From Halovenus rubra (GTDB lineage Archaea; Halobacteriota; Halobacteria; Halobacteriales; Haloarculaceae), in the NCBI RefSeq assembly GCF_026586665.1, contig NZ_JAODIY010000013.1, forward strand, positions 124,001 to 188,000: 64,000 nucleotides of DNA, in the 5' to 3' direction. A program made the translations under genes and the position numbers. The notes below the pieces were generated by a model that ran no database searches, was not told the DNA's origin, and was given only the letters and a program-made list of their open reading frames with translations. This document shows positions 51,437 to 59,069 of the stretch, in pieces. Each line of letters begins with the position of its first letter. The stretch's first letter is position 1.

Positions 51437-52020
51437 CAGACAAAGAGTCGGATGCTACTGAGACAGAGTCTCCAGTGGTGCTGGCAGTCGATAACGAAAA
51501 ACGGGTTGTTCAAGCGTTCGAGCTATGGCTCAATGACGATTACAGCGTGGAAACAGCAACGAGTGGCCAAGAGGCCCTCAACCAGATGCATGATGGGGTC
51601 GATGTTGTTCTCCTTGACCGTCACATGCCAGGCCTCTCCGGAGAAGATGTACTCGAAGGCATCCGCAAACAGGGATACGATTGCCATGTTGCGATGGTGA
51701 CAGCTGTCGATCCTGACTTCGATATCGTCGAGATGCCGTTTGACTACTACGTGTCGAAGCCGGTCGACGAGCCCACGCTTCAGTCAATCATCACAGAATT
51801 GCTCGAACTCAGGGAGTACGAGGATAAGGTATCCGAGCTATACCGGGTTTGCCAGAAGATTACGACACTTGAAGCGAAGAAGCCCCGACAGCGCCTGAAC
51901 GAAGACGAGCGGTATCAGGAGCTTCTGGAAGCGCGCGAAACGCTACAGGCAACAACACGCGAACTTGTCACAACACGAGAGATGAGTGCCTTCGAGGATA
52001 TCTTCGAGGCAAAACAGTAG
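51433..52020 (+). CDS. HalX-domain response regulator
   Basis: 195 residues. Receiver domain: acidic pocket in VVLAVDNEKRVVQAF, phospho-Asp in DVVLLDRHMPGLSGEDVL, Thr/Ser switch MVTAVDPD and Lys in YYVSKPVDE. A HalX helical coiled-coil domain follows (YEDKVSELYRVCQKITTLEA, QELLEARETLQATTREL). Receiver-HalX proteins are haloarchaeal outputs of unclear mechanism. The ATGA overlap with the kinase marks a cognate pair. Confidence 0.93.
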   Translation: MTDKESDATETESPVVLAVDNEKRVVQAFELWLNDDYSVETATSGQEALNQMHDGVDVVLLDRHMPGLSGEDVLEGIRKQGYDCHVAMVTAVDPDFDIVEMPFDYYVSKPVDEPTLQSIITELLELREYEDKVSELYRVCQKITTLEAKKPRQRLNEDERYQELLEARETLQATTRELVTTREMSAFEDIFEAKQ

Positions 52021-52040
52021 CTCTCGTACGATACAGCCAG

Positions 52041-52973
52041 TTACTGCGTCACGTGGCGTTCTTGAGTGAGTGTTTCGACGAACTGTTCAGGATGTTCGGT
52101 ATGTGGGAGCAGTTTTGCGCGGTCGAAAACAACGAATCCAGCGTCAACTTCTTTTGCGAGCTGGCGACCACGAGACAAGGGGAGAAGATCGCTATTGCGG
52201 CCCCAGAACAGTGTCACCGGCACGTCAACTGTTGACAGCATGTCACCAAGATCCTCGTCCGGGTCAAGAAAGCCACTAACGAACGATGCCGGCGCAAAGC
52301 GAGCACCGGGCTGGTGGGCTGACAGCCACTCGTACTGCTTGACATCGTCGGTATATTGTTCCATATTGTAGTAGCCGTGATCGGACTGGAAGTATTCCAG
52401 CCCTCGATTGCTGACCATGAGGTTAAATAACCCTTGTCCGAGGATAGGAGAGCGCGCGAGCCCCCGTAGCCAGACTTGTCTGTCGCCCATCGTCGTATCG
52501 GTGGGGCAAGCCAGCAGTAGCTCATCGACTGCAACCGTCTGCGCTGCTTTGGCCACATAGCTTCCTGAGAGCCCGGATGCGACGACGAGCGGTTCGTCAC
52601 CGAACTCTTCGAGGACATCAGTGACAAACGTCGTATACAGTGACTCCGAGTACATCAGCGGAGGCCGGTCAGATTGTCCAAACCCAGGCAGGTCAGGCGC
52701 GATGACGTGATACTGCTCAGCAAGCTCTTGAGCCACACCGGCGAACTCGTGATTTGAGCTGGCTGCGTTGATACCGTGAAAGAGAATGATATCGTCGTCT
52801 TCGGGGTCGCCGAGTTCAGTGTAGGCAACATCGAAGCCGCGCCAACGGTACGTTCCGTGGTCGCCGTCGAGAAACGGCGTGAACTGTTCGGCACGGGATG
52901 CGAGCAGTCGGTTCGCGAGTGCCGTAGCGCCAACCGACCCTGCAACCGCCGCAAGTGTATTCCGGAGTTTCAT
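52041..52973 (-). CDS. Alpha/beta hydrolase
   Basis: 310 residues from ATG 52973, ~27 bases after TTTATAAA; the frame extends upstream to 53075. A hydrophobic N-terminus (LAAVAGSVGATALANRLLAS) may act as a weak membrane anchor. Core: oxyanion loop ILFHGINAASSNHEF, VIAPDLPGFGQSDRPPLMYS, nucleophile elbow VVASGLSGSYVAK, FWGRNSDLLPLSRG (acid) and LLPHTEHPEQFVETL (His). Resembles esterases/epoxide-hydrolase relatives. Substrate unknown. Confidence 0.88.
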   Translation of the reverse strand: MKLRNTLAAVAGSVGATALANRLLASRAEQFTPFLDGDHGTYRWRGFDVAYTELGDPEDDDIILFHGINAASSNHEFAGVAQELAEQYHVIAPDLPGFGQSDRPPLMYSESLYTTFVTDVLEEFGDEPLVVASGLSGSYVAKAAQTVAVDELLLACPTDTTMGDRQVWLRGLARSPILGQGLFNLMVSNRGLEYFQSDHGYYNMEQYTDDVKQYEWLSAHQPGARFAPASFVSGFLDPDEDLGDMLSTVDVPVTLFWGRNSDLLPLSRGRQLAKEVDAGFVVFDRAKLLPHTEHPEQFVETLTQERHVTQ

Positions 52974-53203
52974 ACAGGCAATTTCGACCGCGGCGTGTTT
53001 ATAAATTTGTGAGTCTTGCTGGCATCCACCCCTCGAACTGCTAGAACGGTCTATTTTCGATAACTCAAAGCCCACCTATCGAAGAGAGCGACTGCGACGC
53101 AAGGCAAGCAAAGACGGGAGAGTCATAAAAGAAAACAACCGCAACCAGCCCCAATCAGACGGCATGTAATGGGCGGCTGGTTGGCAGCGTCAATCCCCAG
53201 AAA

Positions 53204-54244
53204 TTACTTTTCACGGCGCTCGCGAACGCAGTCGGCAAGTGGCCCGACCAAGTCATCAGACACAGTGTAGGGGTCGGTCTCGCGTGCGACAACGTCATCG
53301 ACGTACGCCTCCATCCCACCCTGGTTATTAATTTCAGCAGTGAGGAGTTCGTTGACGTCCTCGCGGACAAGCGTGCGAATCTCTTCTGCGTAGCGGGTTC
53401 GGCTCTGTTGCTCACGCTCGCCGCTTTCGTCGAGATACGTTGCATGCTCTTCGAGCGAGTCGAGGACATCAGCAACGCCTTCGTCACGCTTGGCGACTGT
53501 CTCGACGATATCAGGGTCCCAGCCCTCGGCTTCGCTTTCCAGTTGTAGACCCTCTGTCTCGTCCATCGAACCAGCACCGTGGTGACCACCAGTGCTCGGG
53601 ATATCACCATCGCCGTATTGAAGCATCTCACGGAGTTCCTGAACTGTCCGGCTCGATCCATCTAGGTCGGCCTTGTTGACGACGAACACGTCGCCAATTT
53701 CGAGAATACCAGCTTTGAGCATCTGGACATCGTCGCCGCTCCCCGGCGGTACCAACACCATCACCGTGTCCGCGGTCTTGACGATATCAATCTCGTTTTG
53801 CCCGGCACCGACTGTTTCAATGATGACCTTATCCTTGCCAAATGCATCAAGTGCCTTGACCGCATCAGTGGTCGCTGTCGAGAGGCCACCAAGCGAGCCA
53901 CGGGCCGACATCGAACGGAAGAACACATCCATGTCACCGATGTTTGAACCCATCCGAATACGGTCACCAAGCACCGCACCGCCGGTAAATGGCGAGGAGG
54001 GGTCGATAGCGATGACACCGACAGTCAACCCACGGTCACGGTACGTCGCTGCCATCTTGTCGACCAACGTGGATTTTCCCGACCCCGGTGAACCGGTGAC
54101 GCCGATAACATCAGCGTTGCCGGTATGCTGGTGGATCTGTGAGACGAGGTCTCGGTAGCCGGCCCGACGGTCCTCAATCTTTGTGATGACGCGGGCGAGC
54201 GCTCGGTGCTTGCCCGACAGCAACTCGTCGATGAGGTCGCTCAT
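53204..54244 (-). CDS. meaB: Methylmalonyl-CoA mutase-associated GTPase MeaB
   Basis: 346 residues. G-domain motifs: P-loop GVTGSPGSGKSTLVDKMA, VGVIAIDPSSPFTGGAVLGD (with RIRM following), switch II-like VIIETVGAGQNEIDI and FVVNKADLDG. MeaB/ArgK G-proteins protect and reload the B12 cofactor of methylmalonyl-CoA mutase. It overlaps the B12-binding mutase subunit by 4 bases, confirming the role. A ~30-residue low-conservation insert follows the NKAD motif (PSTGGHHGAGSMDE). Confidence 0.95.
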   Translation of the reverse strand: MSDLIDELLSGKHRALARVITKIEDRRAGYRDLVSQIHQHTGNADVIGVTGSPGSGKSTLVDKMAATYRDRGLTVGVIAIDPSSPFTGGAVLGDRIRMGSNIGDMDVFFRSMSARGSLGGLSTATTDAVKALDAFGKDKVIIETVGAGQNEIDIVKTADTVMVLVPPGSGDDVQMLKAGILEIGDVFVVNKADLDGSSRTVQELREMLQYGDGDIPSTGGHHGAGSMDETEGLQLESEAEGWDPDIVETVAKRDEGVADVLDSLEEHATYLDESGEREQQSRTRYAEEIRTLVREDVNELLTAEINNQGGMEAYVDDVVARETDPYTVSDDLVGPLADCVRERREK

Positions 54245-54660
54245 TCTTTGTCAGGGGCGTTTTCTCGCACGAACTCGACCATCTGCTCCATTGATGCGCC
54301 GGGACCGAACACTTCTGAGACGCCGATTTCCTTCAACTCTTTCTCGTCGTCGTCAGGAATGATACCGCCGACGAGAATCAGCGTATCCGAAAACGCGTCG
54401 TACTCCTTGAGACCGTCAATAATCTCGGGAATAAGTGTGTCGTGTGCACCCGAAAGAATCGAGATACCAAGGACATCAACGTCCTCCTGAACGGTCGCCT
54501 GCACAATCTCTTCCGGTGCACGGTGGAGTCCGGAGTAGATAACTTCGAACCCGGCGTCACGTAGTGCACGCGAAATGACGTGTGCACCACGGTCGTGCCC
54601 GTCCAGCCCAACTTTGGCTACAAGACACCGTATCGTCTGCTGTTCCTGGTCTGCGCTCAT
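54241..54660 (-). CDS. Methylmalonyl-CoA mutase, B12-binding (small) subunit
   Basis: 139 residues made only of the cobalamin-binding domain: AKVGLDGHDRGAHVISRAL holds the DxHxxG motif (His is the lower cobalt ligand), then SGLHRAPEEIVQATVQEDVD, GISILSGAHDTLIPEI, and LVGGIIPDDDEKEL. It pairs with a separate catalytic subunit not in this window. The reaction interconverts methylmalonyl-CoA and succinyl-CoA, used in propionate metabolism and haloarchaeal acetate pathways. First gene of the meaB operon. Confidence 0.94.
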   Translation of the reverse strand: MSADQEQQTIRCLVAKVGLDGHDRGAHVISRALRDAGFEVIYSGLHRAPEEIVQATVQEDVDVLGISILSGAHDTLIPEIIDGLKEYDAFSDTLILVGGIIPDDDEKELKEIGVSEVFGPGASMEQMVEFVRENAPDKE

Positions 54661-54809
54661 ATCCCTCTATTTGACCGGTTACTGTTTGGCTTTTTCGGCT
54701 GCTGTTTTCTGTCCCCAAGCTGTTAGGTTGGCCGACTTCCCGGCAAAGACAGCCACAACTGGCTGTGGACACCCTACAAAAAGCGTTCACTCCCTGCAAA
54801 CAGTCGCGG

Positions 54810-55814
54810 CTACGATCCCAGTACCGTGGTAATCTGCTCGATTTGGTTGCTATCAAATGCAGTATAGTAGAGCCGAAGCTCACAGAGTGCCCCGTCGAAA
54901 TACTGTGACGAACTTTCGAAATCACGGCCCAATCGCAGATCACCCATCCCCACAGAAGCAGAGTGGCTTCCACTCGCGATACGGTTGCCATCGACATAGA
55001 GGTCGTAACTGTTCCCGTCAAATGTCCCGACAACAACATGGGTCGTATTCGTCGACACCGCCCCAGACGCGACTACCTCATCCGGGAACTCAACTGCGTA
55101 ATCAATTGTATACCCACCGTTATTACTGGGACTTGTTTCGAAAAACCACTCGTTTCCACCCGAGAATTGGTGTTCGATGAGTTGGTTGATACTCCCTTTC
55201 TTGCCGGTCTGAGTGTATTTGACGACGACTGTGAACTCTGAGACGTTGACTGGTGCACTAATATCGGTGATGTCGACGCGGTCGTTTACCCCATCAAACT
55301 GCAGTCCACAGCCTCCCCACTCCGGCCCGTTTCCACCACCCTCATCAACAAGTGTACCGTCATTACCATTTCCTGAGAGGTCTTGTAGTGTGTCAGAGTC
55401 GGCTCCTTGCTCGAATGTGTAGTAGGCGGTAAAATCGCCAAGTCGGTCGCGGTCGTCGACTTCTTCACGGAGTAACACCGACTGCTGTTCATCCTGTGAG
55501 ACAACCGTAATCTGGCTCCCGGGAGCGGTTGGTAACAGTATTGACGTGCCCACCTCGTCGGACGCTAGCCGTTCAATTTCGGTGCCATCGAGCTTGACGA
55601 CAATATCTGTCCCGAGTGCCTGTGGCTGCAAGACCAGCCCAGCCGGCGACTGTGTGAACTCGAAGGCTGCGTCCGCAGTCGGCGTTCCGTATCCATTGAG
55701 AAAGGTAGCGCTGACGGTAAATATCACAGTCCCCAGAACAAGAATGATTGCGACTAGCAATAAATTGCCAATAACGGGTGACGCAGAGCGGCTGTCGGTC
55801 CGGAATCCAGACAT
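54810..55814 (-). CDS. Type IV pilin-like protein with C-terminal LamG/concanavalin domain
   Basis: 334 residues. The N-terminus is an archaeal class III signal: SRSASPVIGNLLLVAIILVL, a prepilin peptidase site before a hydrophobic assembly helix. A ~75-residue pilin-like beta part follows (FEFTQSPAGLVLQPQALG, IVVKLDGTEIE), then a LamG-like lectin domain (FTAYYTFEQGADSDTLQDLS, GLQFDGVNDRVDI, GTFDGNSYDLYVDGNRIASG, LRLYYTAFDSNQIEQI). A pilin with a lectin-like head suits a tip adhesin. It stands alone; pilB/pilC are ~3-8 kb away. Confidence 0.88.
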   Translation of the reverse strand: MSGFRTDSRSASPVIGNLLLVAIILVLGTVIFTVSATFLNGYGTPTADAAFEFTQSPAGLVLQPQALGTDIVVKLDGTEIERLASDEVGTSILLPTAPGSQITVVSQDEQQSVLLREEVDDRDRLGDFTAYYTFEQGADSDTLQDLSGNGNDGTLVDEGGGNGPEWGGCGLQFDGVNDRVDITDISAPVNVSEFTVVVKYTQTGKKGSINQLIEHQFSGGNEWFFETSPSNNGGYTIDYAVEFPDEVVASGAVSTNTTHVVVGTFDGNSYDLYVDGNRIASGSHSASVGMGDLRLGRDFESSSQYFDGALCELRLYYTAFDSNQIEQITTVLGS

Positions 55815-55996
55815 GCTATACAGAGATAGTCAAACGCGACAGAAGAGAATAGTGGAGAAAATATCAGTTTTGATAAAACAGGACAACGGTAGTTGTCGGT
55901 CCGGTATCACAACAGTTCCGGAGTGGTGTCGACGTTCCAACGTGACTGCCCTGAAGCGCCGATAGAGTAAAACGACAGAAGGGAGAAAGAAAAGCT

Positions 55997-57205
55997 ATGG
56001 CCCCGTTCGAAGATGGCGACGAGTCCCAGTCGGTTGAGTACGAGCCTGTCGGTGTCAAGCAGCTTCTCATCTCGATGAAGGATGCCTCCGAACTCATTGT
56101 CGATCTTGCGTATTCGGCGTTATTACACAACAGCGACCCACTCGCTGAGGAGGTTTTAGAACTCGAATCTCGGATGGACGTGTTACAGATGCAGGCACGA
56201 ATGAATACCCTGATGGCAGCGCGGACGACAGACGGAGCTAGACAACTCGCGCCCGTGCTGGGAATCATCGGTGCCGCCGAGAAGATTAGCGAGGCCGCTG
56301 GGGATATCGCGCAGGTGGTTCTGGGCGAAGAAGAGCTGCCGGGTTCGATACGTGCGGCTCTTCCAGAGGCCACAGAAGTCCTTGCAAGAGCAACGCTCAG
56401 TTCGGATTCACCGTACAATGGCCGGACACTCGGCGACATAAACCTCGAAACCGAAACCGGTGTCAGGGTTATCGCGCTCCGTCACGACAGGACGGAGTGG
56501 GAGCTGACTCCGGGTTACGACACGACACTGGATGAGGGTGACGTGTTGTTGCTCCGAGGAAGCGAACACGGTCTCGATTCGGTCTATGAAACGGTCACCG
56601 GAGAACGGTACGAGCGGAACGAGCCAGTTGATCACGATATTACGGACCTGACGCGGGCCGTCGACACAATTGTCCTGATGAAAAACGTGAGTGAGCTCTC
56701 AGTCGACCTCGCGTATGCGAGTGTGTTGCTCGACGATACTGCCCTTGCCGAGGAAGTCCATGCACTGGAGGTAGAGGTCGACGGGCTCCAGTCGAGACTT
56801 GAGGCATGGGTACTCCGTGCCGCAAGCGAGGTTACCGACCCAGTTCGTCTCCGTGGGTTGTTCCATCTCGCTAACAGTACTGAACTGATAAGCGATGCCG
56901 CGCTTGAAATCACAGAGGGAATTCTCCGCGATATCGACACGCATCCCGTCATCGCGGAGTCAGTCAAGGAAAGCGAAATCGGTGTTCGCCGCGTCGCAGT
57001 CGAGACAGGGAGTCCGCTTGCTGGGGAGACAGTCACCACTGTGCGCGAGACCAATCCCGGTGTCTCCGTTATCGCCATCCACCGTGTTGATGACGAGTGG
57101 GTGTTTTATCCCGACAGCGACGACGCCGTGAACGAAGGAGATATGCTCATTGCCCGTGGGACGTGGAACGCGACCGAACAGTTGGTTGCTACCGCAGGGT
57201 CCTGA
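55997..57205 (+). CDS. Tandem PhoU/TrkA_C regulator of cation transport
   Basis: 402 residues with two copies of a PhoU-like helical half plus TrkA_C domain. Copy 1: ISMKDASELIVDLAYSALLH, LEEVLELESRMDVLQMQAR, TrkA_C GRTLGDINLETETGVRVIAL. Copy 2: LMKNVSELSVDLAYASVLLD, EEVHALEVEVDGLQSRLEAW, TrkA_C GETVTTVRETNPGVSVIAI. TrkA_C domains bind nucleotides such as c-di-AMP in other proteins. It is convergent with two MgtE-like genes and probably regulates them or a K+ system. No membrane segment. Confidence 0.88.
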   Translation: MAPFEDGDESQSVEYEPVGVKQLLISMKDASELIVDLAYSALLHNSDPLAEEVLELESRMDVLQMQARMNTLMAARTTDGARQLAPVLGIIGAAEKISEAAGDIAQVVLGEEELPGSIRAALPEATEVLARATLSSDSPYNGRTLGDINLETETGVRVIALRHDRTEWELTPGYDTTLDEGDVLLLRGSEHGLDSVYETVTGERYERNEPVDHDITDLTRAVDTIVLMKNVSELSVDLAYASVLLDDTALAEEVHALEVEVDGLQSRLEAWVLRAASEVTDPVRLRGLFHLANSTELISDAALEITEGILRDIDTHPVIAESVKESEIGVRRVAVETGSPLAGETVTTVRETNPGVSVIAIHRVDDEWVFYPDSDDAVNEGDMLIARGTWNATEQLVATAGS

Positions 57206-57257
57206 GCGACGATACAACGGCCGACGTGTGTCTTTGTACTGGCACCACGAGCCGTGG

Positions 57258-57833
57258 CTACCCAAGGACAAGACGAGACATCCCAAGAAAGATAACCATC
57301 CCGAAGACGTCGACCACGTTCGTCACAATAGGGATGGTCGTATCGTCGGGATCGATTCCAAATCGGTATGAGAGATAGGTCGTCACGAAACTGAAAACAA
57401 TAGCGATGACCGCTAAGGACAATCCGCTTGCAAGCGAAATAAAAAGCAGTTGGCCAACGCCAACCTGCGACTCGACAAAGAGCCCAAGCACCGCCACACC
57501 CAAGGCAAGTGCGGTAAACAGCGTCGCTGCGAGGGCGAGTATCGCGAGAATATTTGCCCATAGCACACGGTCTCGCAGGTCGAGTGTCGTCGTTCCGAGA
57601 TGAAACCGCGTGGTCAAGCGTGCACTGAGAATAGAGCCGAGGTTCCCCCCCATAGCAACCATTGTCGGAATCATCACCGACAAAATTGGATACTCAGAGA
57701 GAAACGACCGGGCGTCTTCCAACCGAATCCCCGCGAGAAGCACGATGACAATCAGGACAACGAGCAGTGGGAACATATGCTTAACAATCGTTTTCCAGCC
57801 CCACGAGCCGAGCGAACTAGGTTCCGTCTTCAT
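57258..57833 (-). CDS. MgtE-type membrane domain protein (half-size), second copy
   Basis: 191 residues, five helices. It is only the integral membrane domain of MgtE/SLC41: IPTMVAMGGNLGSILSARLT and the cation-site loop GIDPDDTTIPIVTNVVDVFG with its conserved Asp. The N and CBS regulatory domains of full MgtE are missing. Second gene of a pair with 57868-58440, 34 bases apart. Presumed role: Mg2+ or other divalent cation channel, as a heterodimer with its partner. Confidence 0.88.
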   Translation of the reverse strand: MKTEPSSLGSWGWKTIVKHMFPLLVVLIVIVLLAGIRLEDARSFLSEYPILSVMIPTMVAMGGNLGSILSARLTTRFHLGTTTLDLRDRVLWANILAILALAATLFTALALGVAVLGLFVESQVGVGQLLFISLASGLSLAVIAIVFSFVTTYLSYRFGIDPDDTTIPIVTNVVDVFGMVIFLGMSRLVLG

Positions 57834-57867
57834 TCAGGATGGCCCTCTGTTGTACAGCTACGGGTCT

Positions 57868-58440
57868 TCATCCAATCACCACGTCGACGAGCCAGACCGA
57901 GAAGAACAGAAAAATCATGCCGAAAATATCTCCAAGAGTCGTCACGATTGGGCCAACGAGGTTGTCGGGATTGTAGCCACGTTTGAAGCCAGCGAACAAG
58001 AGCCCAAGCAGGCCAAAAATCATCACGACCGAAGTCAACAGTCCCGAGACCAACATGATAAGGACAAATTCGATAAGCAGTGCGTGTTCCCAACCCATCA
58101 CAAGAAGCGCAGCCCAAGTTACGACGCCGATAATCACAGAAACACCGATTCCGTTGACAAAGGAGGCAAGCGCGGCATTGATGAGACGGTCATCCCACTT
58201 GAACTGTGGGTCAATCAGCCCTTGATGAAGCCCGCTGGCGATACGGCCACCAAGAGCCCCGTAGACGTTCCCACGGGTCGCCAAGAAGACCGGCACCATG
58301 ACCAGCAGTCCCGGGAAGCGCTCGACGCTTGCGACAAGTTCCTCCAACACGAGTCCCGAAAACAGTCCGCCGACAAGCGCAATCAACAGCACAGGAAGAG
58401 ATTCACGATAGATGCGCCAGAACACCTCGCGTGTCTCCAT
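57868..58440 (-). CDS. MgtE-type membrane domain protein (half-size), first copy
   Basis: 190 residues, five helices. Membrane domain landmarks: LVMVPVFLATRGNVYGALGG (where MGGN is usual, here TRGN) and YNPDNLVGPIVTTLGDIFGM with the conserved Asp. Like its partner it lacks CBS domains. The two differ in both key loops, which suggests a fixed heterodimer. First gene of the operon, facing the tandem PhoU-TrkA_C gene. Confidence 0.88.
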   Translation of the reverse strand: METREVFWRIYRESLPVLLIALVGGLFSGLVLEELVASVERFPGLLVMVPVFLATRGNVYGALGGRIASGLHQGLIDPQFKWDDRLINAALASFVNGIGVSVIIGVVTWAALLVMGWEHALLIEFVLIMLVSGLLTSVVMIFGLLGLLFAGFKRGYNPDNLVGPIVTTLGDIFGMIFLFFSVWLVDVVIG

Positions 58441-58549
58441 ATCTGGGTGTCGGATACTCTACGGTTAAGTCTACCGGGCACCGCTGTGACATCAAAAAAA
58501 AGCCGACATAAAGCCAGTGGCTTAACTGTCGAGACCCTTCCGTTCTAGT

Positions 58550-58720
58550 ATGGCAGAACAAAAGTACGTCTATACCACCCACGCGACAGAAGCACGGAGT
58601 GGGAAAATCTCTAATATCGAATCAGTTATCAACGAACACGCGAGCGAGGGGTGGCGGCTCGCAGAAACACTCTCTCGCGAGGGAACGACTATTGGACTGG
58701 TCTTCGAGCGGGAGCTGTGA
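58550..58720 (+). CDS. Small DUF4177-like protein
   Basis: 56 residues: MAEQKYVYTTHATEARSGKI, ESVINEHASEGWRLAETLSR, EGTTIGLVFEREL. The pattern Y...T...G.....IE..INE.A.EGWRL fits the short DUF4177 fold (beta-alpha-beta). It has acidic haloarchaeal composition. Function unknown. It is divergent from the mgtE-like pair and convergent with the next small gene. Confidence 0.78.
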   Translation: MAEQKYVYTTHATEARSGKISNIESVINEHASEGWRLAETLSREGTTIGLVFEREL

Positions 58721-58733
58721 CAGTGCCCTCCAG

Positions 58734-59009
58734 TTACATCCCCATATCGTCGGCTCCATCCGGAACAGGCAGGTCATGGACTGAGACACCAAGCAACTCA
58801 GCGGCGTGGTCCAGCGCCATGTCGAAACCGTAGTACCGTTCCAGTTCGTCGCCAGAGCCGTCCCGAACTTTGAGCATTGCGTACCCCTCTACGTTCTGTG
58901 CAACCGTTGCTTCTAGCCCACCAGCAGTAAACGTCAGCAGGCGCTCGGTCTCGGTTTCGTTATACGTGGCACGAACTCCGTCCGTACTCGCCGTCTCCTC
59001 TGTGGTCAT
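58734..59009 (-). CDS. Conserved haloarchaeal protein of unknown function
   Basis: 91 residues, acidic. Core: RATYNETETERLLTFTAGGL, EATVAQNVEGYAMLKVRDGS, GDELERYYGFDMALDHAAEL, then DLPVPDGADDMGM. It looks like a small beta-sheet protein of a family confined to haloarchaea. No motif suggests activity. It precedes the pilus genes on the same strand by ~60 bases but is downstream in direction, so co-transcription with pilC is possible. Confidence 0.75.
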   Translation of the reverse strand: MTTEETASTDGVRATYNETETERLLTFTAGGLEATVAQNVEGYAMLKVRDGSGDELERYYGFDMALDHAAELLGVSVHDLPVPDGADDMGM

Positions 59010-59069
59010 CGTGTTGAAATAGGACTCAGGATACCCAAAGTTACCGGTTCCAAAGAGAGAGAGACGGTC

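Noticed and set aside
53155-53661. 168-codon minus frame overlapping meaB
   Set aside because: Shifted frame of the meaB gene with no family motifs.
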